Part shown: positions 49,401 to 60,511 of the stretch, in pieces | Numbering within the stretch: the first letter of the stretch is position 1 | Layout of the letters: each line of letters opens with the position of its first letter | Source: Terebella lapidaria | Lineage: Eukaryota; Annelida; Polychaeta; Terebellida; Terebellidae | Direction of reading: 5' to 3' | Assembly: GCA_949152475.1 (NCBI GenBank) | Contig: OX424561.1 | Location: 30,312,481-30,376,480 of the forward strand | DNA: 64,000 nucleotides | Position numbers and translations under genes: made by a program | Notes under the pieces: model-generated | What the model was told of the DNA's origin: nothing | Database searches by the model: none | The model's input: only the letters and a program-made list of their open reading frames with translations

Positions 49401-52400
49401 TGGACATTTTCGTGGACATTTAAGTTCGCGCTTTTGGGATGCTAGTAGATTGTAATACATATAGTGTTCTTGGACTTAATTTGTTCGCAGACATTTATTT
49501 TCGCTTTTTTTGCCAAACCGTGAAATAAGCGAACTTAAATGTCCGTGAATAATTTGCTTTACAGTACTTGTATTTGAATGTGGTTGTGACATAACCTGAC
49601 CAGCAACTGTTTATATGTTAGCGTAAAGCAGCAGCAATGCCAGTTTGGTGACTCACAAACTATCACTGACTCGTCAATTAATTTTTTCTTTGCAGATTGA
49701 TCGTCAAATGCCCTCAAATGTTAGCGATGTGTCAGACGAGCCCGGCGAGGAAACTTCTCCACAACCCTGCACGGGGATTGTCGATTCCGAACTTCAAAAA
49801 TATGCGTCCCTCCCACCACCACCAGGAAAAAGTGATACAAGTACATGCAAATACTATCTTCATGTCGAGTACAACAGACACAATGACCGGATGACATCAA
49901 CTTCAACTGTTCGTGCCCATGCCTGTGAACAGACTGTCAGTGCCAAGGATGCTGGAAATCTATGTAAAGCCTGTAGAGAGTGCAAACGTCTTCTTCTAAT
50001 GAAGCACCTGCGTCACACGATGGCGGACAGAAGTGAACTCAAGCAGAACACTCCCTTGTCTCGAGTCTCAAAAGCAAGGGTTGCCAATGCTTTAAAGCTG
50101 ACCCGTCTGGAGAAACGGCATGTCGAGCAACAGCTGATCAAGATCCGTGCCAAGCTTCGAGAGGAACACGTGGAAGTGTCTGACAGTGCTCATGAACGGC
50201 TTTCCAGCATCATGGACAGTTGTGAGAAGGATTCCTTCGTACAGATGTTCTGGGATGAGCAAAAGAAAGCATTTGAGCGAAAGGCAGGTGGGATGCGTTG
50301 GCACCCCATGATGGTGCGCTTTGCCATCATGCTTCATAGCCAGAGTCCTTCAGCATATCGCTCCATGCGCCAGGTGGGAGTCATCAAACTGCCTTCAGAG
50401 TCCACACTCCGGGACTACACCAACGTTTTGCATTCACAGTCTGGTTTCCAAATCGAAGTGTTTCAGGAACTGAAAAGAATGACCGAATCCCTCGAAGATC
50501 ATGAACGCTGGGTGTGTCTCCTCCATGACGAAATAACAATCAAATCTGATCTGGTCTACGATCGCCGTAACGGTGACCTGGTCGGTTTTGTGGACAAATC
50601 GCAGTGGAAAGACAAAGAGAGTTCAAATCTGGCAACTCACGCCCTCGTTTTCATGATTGTTGGTGTGACAACGAATATCAAGATGAGCATTGGCTACTTT
50701 CCCACACGTACGGCAACAGCGGATGAGATGTTTCCCCATTTCTGGCGAGCTGTGGGCTTAGTAGAATGTGTGTCAAACCTCAAGGTAAGCATTCTTCAGT
50801 TATTACATTTTTGATTATTTTTATGCAGTGAATGTGTCAGAGCCCTAAAGTGTCACTACATTATGTGCATTTCAGGTGATTGCTTCTACTAGCGACAAGT
50901 CTAGTCCGAATCAGCGCCTGATTCGCCTGCATGGACATGCTCACAAGACACCAAACCTGTTTGCTCCTGGGAGAGACATCTATTTCTTCAGCGATGCCCC
51001 CACCTCATCAAAACCGTGCGCAACAACATGTCCAGCTCCGGATTCGGGAAGAACACCAGGCAGCTATGGGTATGTTTTGCAACAAATTAGTATCGCAGGC
51101 CCTAAACTGTCAGTTGATGTAAAATATATAATATGGTCCATTTTTCATGAAACATTTATATCGCTTCCAATTCGTAGAATGATGGCAAGGAGATTCTGTG
51201 GTCACACATTGCTCGTCTCTTCCAAGAGGATTCTGTGCGAGAGCTCCGTCGTACAAAGCTGACTGCAGAACACATATATCTGACACCCCAGTCTGTGAGG
51301 AGAGTTTATCTTGCTGCACAGGTAGGCTAAAAATTGTCAAATTTAGACACCATGTAGTCAGCCATGGGTAGCAATACATTATACATGTACCGGGGTACCT
51401 TAGAATCGTGACATAGATGAAAAATGATGATTCTCATTCTCAAAACTTACTTTGTGAATCGGTCTGATGTGTATATTCTATGTTTTATTTCACAAATCTT
51501 CTAGGTCTTGTATCTTGATATAATTGTAGGATTGTATTGTGAATTTATTCCAAGGCCACTCGGTAAATGGACAGAACCTAATTCCATTGTTTCATTCAGC
51601 CATGCTTGTTGCCCCTTACATGAATATCTACTTGTTTATAGGTTCTTAGCCATTCCGTGGGTTCAGTCATGGAAACGTTTGGACCACAAGATTCCAAAGA
51701 AACGGCGAAGTTCATCCTGTTAATGGACAAATTCTTTGATTGTCTGAATACCCGGTAAATAGCACCTGCACCTCGTACACACACTAAATATCTAGTGTTT
51801 CAATAAACTAATGTGTCAGAGATACTAGGGAGATGCTGATATATATTAATCACCAACAGATCACCAACAGAAGGAATCAAGAAAAACAACAGATACTTGG
51901 CACCCTACACTAGCGTTGAGGATGACAGATTCAGGGTAACTAAATATTTAAGATTGGAACCCTTTGACATTAGATACTAGTTCGTCGTTAATTTATATGT
52001 GAATACTTGATGTTTTACTGTGTTCATTTTTTCTATGCAGTTCCTGAGGGATGATTTCTTGGCATACATTGAGAAATGGCGAGAATCGACACGAAAGAGG
52101 AAGGACTACACTTTGGCTCAGAAAAAAAAGATGTTCCTCAGCGATCAGACATATGAGGGTCTGAAAACCACAGGTTAAAACTCACATGTAGTATTTCTCA
52201 ACTACATAAATTTTCATAATAATGATCATGTACATACATGGCGAGTCATATCTCCCAAACACTGAGAGTAGACCACAACAAATCAGCTGCCAGATGCAAA
52301 CACAGGCCGAAATCAGTGGTATTCTTTTGTGCGTGTTTTCAGTGAATTCAGTTATCGAGGCAACCCAATTCCTTCTGCGGAATGGGGTGAAGATGATCTT

Positions 52401-52813
52401 GACCCATCGATTTAACCAAGACCCACTCGAAGAACATTTCGGACGTCACAGATGTCTCAGTGTTCGAGCAGAAAACCCCACTTTGTGGAGTTATGGGTAT
52501 GTGTAAAATGTGTGAAGTGCGGGAGCACAAAAGAATTATTATCAGCCACATAAAGAGGATTTTATGAGCAGTATATGTAAAATGATGTAAATATATTTTC
52601 AGCTACCAAGAAAACAAGTTGCGGATGTTACGATCTGTGGCATTGTCGATAACCCCTAGAGGAAACATCCGGAGTAAGCGAGCACATAATGAAGTCACAG
52701 TTGACGATACTCCACTGCCTAAAGTTAGACGTCTGAAGGTACACAATCTTATACAGAATGTAACTCATCATCCTAGACGAACATGCCTAGGGACTATTAG
52801 AGATGACCTATGA
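46457..52813 (+). CDS. THAP-domain P-element-type transposase, 11 exons, two frame disruptions
   Basis: Exons 46,457-46,547; 46,746-46,865; 47,932-48,033; 49,696-50,784; 50,876-51,069; 51,178-51,321; 51,642-51,754; 51,860-51,935; 52,041-52,173; 52,343-52,496; 52,604-52,813; about 808 aa. The THAP zinc finger spans exons 1-3 (C8, C12, C59, H62, W36). Exon 4 gives a basic, possibly coiled region, then the RNase H-like core (GMRWHPMMVRFAIMLHSQSP, LLHDEITIKSDLVYD near residue 382). Exon 5 has SSPNQRLIRLH and RDIYFFSDAP. Exon 10 has RFNQDPLEEHFGRHR. All are as in P and THAP9 proteins. Exon 3 needs one A fewer in its A-run (about 47,984) and exon 5 one base more in the C-run after FFSDAP (about 50,996) to keep phase. 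The last 24 codons enter repeat sequence, so the true end may differ. Confidence 0.88.
47155..47785. repeat. Minisatellite-bearing element in transposase intron 2
   Basis: CCGACACCCC is repeated at 47,160-47,223 and in reverse at about 47,720-47,775, like inverted ends. Between them (about 47,430-47,640) are about five units of roughly 40 bp containing ACAGTTAGGGGATAATGGGT. There is no frame of interest. Probably a small non-autonomous element; exact ends are not clear. Confidence 0.5.
48302..49237 (+). mobile_element. Third Helentron/HINE-like element, in transposase intron 3
   Basis: Begins AGGTTAACGGACCTATGGTC and ends GTCCGGTAACCTATCTTAGT. The interior carries GACCTTGA/GACCTTTGA motifs but no regular 133-bp array, so it is a different subfamily from 10,660-12,581. 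The orientation matches the transposase gene. Splice sites of the host intron are not touched. Confidence 0.6.
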
Positions 52814-53275
52814 CCTTGACATCAAATTTTTTGGTGAGTCGCCATTTATCGATTCCGTCGATATTTGGAAACAGTGCAACAAGAGCAAAATGGACCCTAT
52901 TTTCAGACTCGTCGCTCTAGACAAACTTGTTCAAGGGGCATCATGGATGAACTTTGACCTTGCCCTGAAATTTTTCTGCCGTGTCAGCATTTTTGTTTTC
53001 ATCAATATCTCAGGAACAGTTCGTCCTAGAGCAAAATAGACCTTATTATCGGAATCTTCGCCCTAGACAAAAATGTCTGAGGGAACTATTATGGATGAAC
53101 TTTGACCTTGACATAAACATTTTCTGTCATGTCAGCTTTTTTTGGACAAACTTGCCTAAGGGGACTATTATGGATCAACTTTGACCTTGACATAAAAATT
53201 TTCGTGTCAGCTTTTTTTGTTCTCATCTATATTCTTGAAACGAGGTATCGTAGAGCCGGGGGCACACATGTTGCA
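52790..53275. repeat. Tandem repeat of about 120-135 bp between the two convergent genes
   Basis: Three to four degenerate units, each with GACCTTGACAT, then GTCAGC, a T-run, and CTAGACAAACTTG or its variants. The same unit recurs at about 54,230-54,850, on the other side of the last exon of the minus-strand gene. Both tracts end in GTAGAGCC(G/T)GGGGCA followed by an ACATGTT-type end. The transposase stop codon at 52,811-52,813 lies inside the first unit. Confidence 0.6.
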
Positions 53276-53291
53276 AAACATGTTGAAGCAG

Positions 53292-53297
53292 TTTATT
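53292..53297 (-). terminator. Poly(A) signal of the minus-strand gene
   Basis: AATAAA on the - strand, about 20 bases after the stop codon at 53,316-53,318. Confidence 0.6.
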
Positions 53298-53315
53298 CAT
53301 GATTACAGATACATT

Positions 53316-56300
53316 TCATTTAGCTAGCTTGCTTCTCAGAGACTTCTCTTTCTTGAAATCTTGTTTCTTACTCTTCACTTTCTCTACAATACATTTACAT
53401 TTCTGATGTACTCTGACTTTAAAATACAGAGATATGATGTCTGTCAGAACAATTTCTTTGACTAATGTTTCAAATCTGTCTGTGGCACTGTGATAACAAT
53501 CTTGTATGACATCACTTGCCAAACATTCGCGGTTGAAAAGAGTTTTAGACACATTTGTAACAGAATTTGGAAATGAAGTGCGAAATATAGTTTCCAGTTC
53601 TGCAAAAAGAGATTGTCCATCCTTTGAGAGGTTTATTAGCTTCCCTCTAGACTTGGCAGCCACAAGAGTGTCTGTTTGAGGTTCCTCCTCACTTTCCAAC
53701 GCAGTGAATATCTCTCTGTATGTGTCATCTTTATTTCTCTGCTTTAACTTGCAGCAGACGAAGCCTCCAATGTAGTGGGCCACATCCAACTCGGCTTCAG
53801 AGATGGGTGATGTTGAAACTACAGCAGGGCTGGTGGTGGCTTTACAGAATCCTGAAAAGATGTTGGTGCACACCCACATGGTCAGCTGATGGTTGCCAGA
53901 CAGTGCTGTAAGTCCTGGGACTCCCCCTCCCATCAACTTGATGAACGCTGTCTGTGATGCTTCTCGGTTGACCCCCCTCAGCTTTGATGCCATGACAACA
54001 CAACTTTGCAACTGCTGATGCAGGAGTATGCTAAATTGTGATACTGTAAACAAATAAAACATGAGCGTTCATTTACACATTATAGTGTCTTTATAGAGGG
54101 GAAGTCTTGATGAATACGTATTATTGGAGGGGACCACTGTAATAGTCATTAATCCAGTGTGTGCTCACACATAATTAAGGCATTTCGGGAGAAATGGTTT
54201 TAGCAGAATTTTTTTTCTTCTTCCGCCATTTTGGTTTCCTGACGATAACTTTAGATTGCCTTGATGGATCCTTGTCCAATTTTGACCACTATTCAGAAAT
54301 GATATTGGGAAGAATCCTATTGTTTTTGAGCCGGGTCCGAGGTCCATGAGGATGAAATCAAGGCTGATTTTGAGACTGGGTTTCTGGACGATAACTCAGA
54401 AAACATTCAGGCAATGGTTGCATATTCCACCAGGGAAGAACCCTATTGATTTTGGGATCAATCCGTAAAACAACCTTTGACCTAGATGTCAAATAATTTT
54501 TTGCTGCTCCATCCTTGAGGCTTACTGCATATCTCGAAAATGGGACGTCGTAGAGAGAAACGGACTTTATTTTCGGACTCGTTGTATTAGACAAACATGC
54601 CTAGGGGGTATTAGGGATGACCTTTGACCTGAACCTTGAATTTTTTCACTGAGTCGGCATTTTTTTCCTTTTTCGTCGATATCTCGGAAACAGTGCATCG
54701 TAGAGCAAAACGGACTTTATTTTCGGACTCATTGTACTAGACAAACTTGCCTAATGGATATTAGGGATGATCTAGTTTGACCTTAGTCGGTATTTTTCGG
54801 TTTTATCGATATTTTGGAAATGGGGTTTCGTAGAGCCTGGGGCAAACATGTTATAAATATTATAAATTAGCCTTAAAACATAAATGCCTCCAAGGCATCT
54901 TTGGGCCTTGACGTCTAGTTGGTTATGGGTATTGTCACACATTGCGTACATGTACTCGAAATGTTGTTTATAACGAGCCTTGCCGATCATATTGATGTTT
55001 GCATTAGTGGTAAAAGAGATAGCCACATACACTAAGATGTAAAATTACTGAATAAAGGTGACTGACTGCATTCTATTTGTCACAAAAATTGTATTAAAAT
55101 GTATATGCATGTATTGATTGTATTCCTAATGTGTATGAATCTATGGGCATGATGGAATTTGTGTGAATGTAGGAAAATGTCAGGAATTAGAAATAATGTT
55201 AAAACACTATTCATGATATTGACTGAATGAACTTTATTCAAGAACATACTGATTTCATGTTGTTTTGCTGAAAAATATGAAGTGAATCACCTTTGCTTGA
55301 GCAACTGGCCATGTCCTTAGCAGCATCACTAAAACAGAAGTCCTGTGTACATATTTGATCGAGGAGTTCCCTCACATGTTCTTCACATTCAGCTGTCTGC
55401 AAGAGAACAAGTTTAGTAAACTAATCTTAAAACATTCAAGAGATGTATTATTCGAGAATGTTTCATAACTTTTTGAATAAATATATACACTCACAGTTAT
55501 GGTCTTTGTGATAGATGCACTCTTAAACACTTGGTTCTCCACTTCCTCCTCATGATCCAACTCATCGAAATCCAATTCCTAAATGAGTAAAAACCAACAA
55601 TACAATCTCGATAGATACATGTATACACGATAGCATTACTATGCAGTGCTATTCTTGCATTCTGTTCTGGTGTTTGGTTGAGACGTGAATATTGAGATTG
55701 AGGGCTCGCTGGTGGACAATATCACATATGAGTATGAGTTAACACACGATAAGATCTCCAGGCTATCAGGCCGAATATTACCATGCCCTAATGTCTTGAC
55801 ACTGGCCATTCACCTCTTAACCTACAGATTGATCATTCGCAATGGCGGCCTGATCACTTTGGCGGCTTTATCACCTGCACCCCATGGCTAGGATTGGTTA
55901 GATGAGAGTTATTAAATGCCTGTAGGGCCCAAGTATCATATCCTGCGCTTTCCTCTATATTCAATAAGGATTAAAAAGGTGCTAGACGGATTAAATGGTA
56001 TGCTTTCAGTGGACGAGTAGTATTAAGGCGCAGCGTATGATACTTGGGCCGAATGTAGTACACCTATCAGGACGGGGGGGATTGGTGGTAATACACTAGG
56101 GTGTCAGGCTTGCTGTACATGCAAGTTAATTTTGAAAAAAAAAAATAGATTTTTAAACATCATCGAAATAGATTTACTCCGTTTTGAATTGTCAGATCAG
56201 ATCAATTGTTAACTGTTTCCATTTGGCATTAAACAATATTTTTCATCGAAGTCAACACTTCCTATCTTCAGAACAGAAAAAAAATTGGCTATCTATTATC

Positions 56301-56540
56301 GTACGTCTAGAAAATACATACTATACTATACTACATCTACGTACGTATTGACTAGCACGAAATAGGCCTAGGTGAGGCCATCAGATGTAGCATCGTGGGC
56401 GTATTGAACTATCATATGGGGTCGTGAGGACAACATGGTAACATCACAACAGGTAGATATCGCATAATGTGGTTGTGATCATTCGAAACAGTACAATTCA
56501 TTCCCATTGAACTCACCCATACAAATTCCAGATCACTCAT
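53316..56540 (-). CDS. Second gene of the P-type element, unrecognised 313-aa protein
   Basis: Exons on -: 56,540-56,517 (MSDLEFVW), 55,578-55,495, 55,396-55,291 and 54,043-53,316. All borders are GT-AG, phases agree, and the joined frame is open for 313 codons. The N-terminus is acidic (DFDELDHEEEVE). Next comes a short Cys-containing segment (ECEEHVRELLDQICTQDFC). The last exon has MWVCTNIFSGFCKATT, AHYIGGFVCCKLKQRN and a basic Lys-rich tail (KSKKQDFKKEKSLRSKLAK). The YIGGFV...KL stretch faintly recalls the region after the core in P/THAP9 proteins, but no family is assigned. The gene faces the transposase gene, with about 500 bp between stop codons. A partner factor, a repressor or a detached C-terminal module are all possible. 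Intron 3 contains the 54,230-54,850 repeat. Confidence 0.7.
54230..54850. repeat. Second tract of the 120-135-bp repeat, in intron 3 of the minus-strand gene
   Basis: Degenerate units like those at 52,790-53,275, with GATATCTCGGAAACAGTGCA and TTAGACAAACATGCCTAGGG. This repeat family seems to have inserted twice around the last exon, or once before a rearrangement. Confidence 0.55.
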
Positions 56541-56612
56541 GGCACAATATAAAAACTGTGCGAACACTTGAATCGGGCAGAATTCTGTCAAATTTTGACG
56601 TCCAGTGACCAA

Positions 56613-56621
56613 ACCGGAAGT
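56613..56621 (-). promoter_or_regulatory. ETS-like site before the minus-strand gene
   Basis: ACCGGAAGT, a strong ETS match, about 75 bp upstream of the ATG at 56,540. Two full CRE palindromes TGACGTCA lie further upstream, at 56,918-56,925 and 57,016-57,023. Motif matches only. Confidence 0.4.
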
Positions 56622-57253
56622 AAACAACCCCTCCTCTCGCAAAGTCTCGCTGCACGCAAGTTCTCATACAGTGGTAAATGTACGAAACTTCAGAGTTGGC
56701 GGTCCATGGGTTCGATGTCTATGATATAGCAAATATATCTCAATGCATTTGAACGGAGAAGACTTTAAGCTTCGTTCACATATGGAATATGTATATATTT
56801 GTTCAGTACAAACAAATCGTACTGAGGATATAACATCAAAAACACCGAAAATCTGCAAGTTTTTTCCACTCGGCAGTGCATGGCTGACAGAAACGTCATA
56901 CATGACGTAAATTTCTGTGACGTCATTGTTTCGATAGAAGCCTCGACAGGCGGCTCATTTCACTGGAACCAAAGATGCTGGAAGTGATTCGTTGCCCGAG
57001 GCATCATCAAAACAATGACGTCATCGTTTTGACTCATTCATTCTCCCCAGTTGGAGGGCGGGGCCCGCTACTTTAGTTTTTTTTCGATTTTACATTCGAT
57101 AGTAGTTTTAAAAATATGATCTCTTCGATTTTGAATCATCTGAATGAATACTCCGTGTGCGTGAACTCATATGTTACCGAATTGAGTTTGAATTTGATAG
57201 GAAGTCCTCCTTTAAAGGTAATAGGGATATTGGTGGATAATTAGAGAAGTGAG

Positions 57254-57395
57254 TTATTATAGGTAATTGATTGGATACAGTGTTTGAGGCCCTCGGTCGT
57301 GTCTGGGCCGTTGCACGCACGAGCTTGCGAGTGCATCCGCGGCACAGACACGACCGAGGGCCTCAAACACTGTATCCAGTCGATTAACTTATTAT
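57254..57395. repeat. Long perfect hairpin
   Basis: A 34-base arm at 57,272-57,305 (starting TGGATACAGTGTTTGAGG) is the exact reverse complement of 57,345-57,378. The loop is 39 bases and GC-rich. Flanking bases extend the pairing imperfectly by about 12 more. It lies about 40 bp outside the right end of the P-type element. Between it and 57,676 a further pair of short inverted ends (ATTATTATATGCC / GGCATATAATAAT) may mark a small MITE. Confidence 0.8.
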
Positions 57396-57699
57396 TATAT
57401 GCCGCATCATGATGTGCATACCCCTCGGGAGAGATATGATTACAAATGCTGACATTTTATACCCTGAAAGCAAATAATTTTATGGACATTTTCATGTACT
57501 ACAAAACCAAAAAACGTCATTTCACCAGCGCATGAATACGTAAACTTCAAAAGACCTTCGGTTGCTATGCGCGACGCAGGTTGATATGAAGGCGTTCAAT
57601 ACCTCAATATATCGGACCGATTGCACTCTGTGTAATCTATTGTAGCATTTTCGTAGGCATATAATAATATCTTTTATCTTATATGCCACCCGGTCCGTG

Positions 57700-57900
57700 T
57701 ATCACATTTTACTATTTCTTCTAAAATTCGATGAAGATTAAAAATGTGTCAGACGAGACGGAATAAATATAGCATTGATTCAGTGGGTAAGTATGTATCA
57801 ACCTATTACCGCTGATAACCAGAATAACACTAGTATTAGTATAGTACAGTGCGCTACATAGGCCCAACATCCCTTGGATAATTAATTTAGATACCATGAT
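57700..57900. repeat. Fragment of the large mosaic repeat
   Basis: Matches 705-830 (TTTCTTCTAAA...ATGAAGATTAA, CAGTGGGTGAGTAGTAT). A shorter trace lies at 55,980-56,060 inside intron 1 of the minus-strand gene. This shows the family is also present on the right side of the window. Confidence 0.5.
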
Positions 57901-58979
57901 ACTGTTTGCATTCAATGCTCTTCAATTTCCTGTGATATAAATTGATTCGCACGTAAGCGAAGTAGTATGTTATCGGGTAGATTTCAGTGACATGCAACTT
58001 CGTTGAATGCGAATATAGGACTCAATTCACACCTAATGTGAAAATTTTTCATTTGAAAGAATATACATTGCAGAAGATTCTGAAGATGAGTTCAGTATCA
58101 CACATAAAGATGTAATACTAGTAAATGCCAGAAACACGCGCACGCCGTACGTTTTTACAAGCAGGTGACGTGCAATGCGTCTCACCACATGAACGACTCT
58201 GTTTATATAGTGGCCGAGACTCCCCTGCGCCGTGAAGGCAAACATTTTGGGACAATGCCGAGTATGGGCACATTCAGTTTCCCGTGTGGGATAATTTGTT
58301 GGCTTTTTCTCGACATTAATGTAAAGGAAAACCAACAAAATACCCCACATAAAAAAATGTTAAACATTTTTTAAATAAAATTACTCAATGCAATTGTAGT
58401 GCTCGGTAACTATTCAGACCTATTTTGCCAAGACATTTCGCATTGCTCTCATCCATGGGGACAATGCAGAAGACAGATGGGGATTAGCAAGAATTTCAGA
58501 AGTTATACGTGAAAATTGCGGACAAGGAAGCTGTCGTGTATGTCTTGCAATCTGGTATGGATACCCTGAGCCAAGATAAAAAGGAAAACTTTACCGATCT
58601 ACTGAATAGATTGGGCAGCTAGATGAACAACCGGACAATATTCATCAGTTGGATGTTAGAGAAGGACAGACACATGTGCCCGACTTTCGGTGTACAGGCC
58701 CAAAACAAGTTTGTTCCCAAGGGCTGCTATCTACACAGAATGAATGGGACGGAGCATTCATGCTAGTACCAAAGATTTTATATACCAAGATAGTCCACTC
58801 AGGCTAAAACGGAAGCGAATATTTGAACAGTGTCGATCCTGGCGGTGAGACTGAAAGTTGGTATTTCCAATAGTGACGGCGGTTTTCATTCATAAAATGA
58901 CGTTTTGGTCAGAGATATTCATTCATAATAACGCAAATGTAGTAACTCCTCAGTCTGACCGCCAGGGGGATTGTTCGCT
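57901..58979. other. No gene recognised
   Basis: AT-rich sequence with short frames and no domain. The stretch from about 58,420 to 58,760 looks like former coding sequence and may belong to the fossil that follows. Confidence 0.35.
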
Positions 58980-59640
58980 TCGCTTTGGCCTGATTGGGCT
59001 ATCTTGGTATAGAAAATCTTTATGCCTACTCACTGTATCAAGCGAGTCGCTTGCAGACCAAAACAAGTGGCCGCGTGCGCATGGCTGTCGAACCACTCAG
59101 AAAAGAATGGGGTACATTATCGAAAGGTACAAATCGTTTGCATCTTTCTGTCTATAGACCCACCTTGCCATACGTATAAAGATATTGCCATTTTCAAAGT
59201 ACCCCATTGATATTTTTACAATAGGCAACCCTTACAACGAGCAATACCAAAAGCATGTAGCGGTATTCGATCAGAATCACCACACTGTTTGTTGGAGAAC
59301 GAGGCTTCGCAACCTAGCACGACTGGTTCCAATCTAGACATCACAACCTATGGAGATCACATGCATAAGATATTCTGAGTCTCGACTCATCCCAGGGAGG
59401 CTATTAGTATATCCTCGTCCTGACCGATCGATAAACCAAAATGTATGGGCCGTACCCACCAGAAATGAACTTGCTTCTATACTGTCACCAAGGCATTTGT
59501 GCATTGTACTGTTGAACACAACGATCAAGTTTTGTGGGTGATAATTGAACTGTGTTCTCTTTTGGGTATCAAAAAGGACTACACCTTGCAACCTGGGTGG
59601 AAATAGAGTCTATGAAAGGTTTGACAATACATTTCAACAT
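58980..59640 (+). mobile_element. Broken Ty3/Gypsy-like pol fossil (integrase region)
   Basis: Short stretches resemble the integrase core of Ty3/Gypsy elements (a LTDR stretch and a following PTRN-type stretch, about 59,370-59,480). The copy is broken in several places, no LTRs or target duplication were seen, and the limits are approximate. Probably old. The assignment rests on short motifs only. Confidence 0.4.
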
Positions 59641-60031
59641 GCTGGGGAGAGTGACTGGAATTTAGCTAGTCTAATAGGTTGGATCATGTACAAGCAGCGG
59701 CCATGTATATAATTGCACCAAACAATTAGTCTCAAAGTCTCACCCCATTATCTTGTTTCCGGTTGTTATCCAGAATTTCTAGTAAGTTGAAAGAGTGGCT
59801 AAATCTACTGTATTTGTGGTAACAGATTGATACCTACATTACCACCAAGATCCCATGAAGATGTCCAAAGATGAAGTTGCCATTGTAATCCGAGGGCTTG
59901 AGTAGTCAACACCCTCGTTTAGGTCAAGTTTGACCTAGTTCTCGATCCCAGGTTATCCCACTAGTTATGACGGCATAGGCACCTCCAAATATGGGCATGT
60001 GTCATAACGTTCGCCATATACTCGCCAGGTG

Positions 60032-60418
60032 GCCCAAGATCTAAGAAAGGTTACCGGATAATGTATGTTTTATATTTTATATATTATCCACTTCCCCCTA
60101 GACTGTGAGAATGAGGTCACTGCTCAAATTCAAAATCAAGAAAATTTCAGCATTTATCACTTCCTACATGTCCACAATTGATTGCTAAGCTGTAAATTCA
60201 ATAATGAGAGAGGTATTAGCATTTTTTGCCTGTGATCTTGAAAATGACGTCAAAGGTCAAATTAAAGGTCATCAGAATATTCAACATATATCAATTCCTG
60301 TATGTCCACAATTGATTGTGAAGTTGTAAAGTCAGTCATAAACGAGATATTAGCCATTTTGTCCCGTGATCTTGAAAATGAGGTCATAGGTCAATATAAA
60401 GGTCATGACAATATTCGG
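60032..60418 (-). mobile_element. Fourth Helentron/HINE-like element, partial, reverse orientation
   Basis: Starts with the reverse of the family's right end (CCCAAGATCTAAGAAAGGTTACCGG) and holds nearly three 133-bp units with GGTCA motifs. It then stops abruptly at about 60,418, where a different sequence leads into the satellite array. The left hairpin end is missing. Confidence 0.6.
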
Positions 60419-60511
60419 TATATGTTCCATGGTAACGCCCATGAAACTTTTACCATGATAAGAGATAGGCATCAAACAAGGGTATTTTCATGGGTTTTAT
60501 TAGTGATGTTC

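Larger units (their letters stand above)
45896..57215. mobile_element. P-superfamily DNA transposon, about 11.3 kb, two convergent genes
   Basis: The left end TTAAAGGAGGACTTCCTATC at 45,896 is repeated in reverse at 57,196-57,215. A second inverted block (CGAACCCATGGACCGCCAAC) lies at about 45,977 and 56,695. Between them are a THAP-P transposase gene on + (46,457-52,813) and a second spliced gene on - (53,316-56,540). The left arm to the inner block is about 80 bp, the right about 490 bp. No clear 8-bp target duplication is seen (TTTAGATA at the left, AGGTAATA at the right), so age, terminal rearrangement or a different true boundary must be allowed. Introns hold later insertions, including a Helentron-like element at 48,302-49,237. 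Confidence 0.75.

Noticed and set aside
58420-58760. Possible gag or protease region of the Ty3/Gypsy fossil
   Set aside because: Looks like former coding sequence, but no motif could be assigned.
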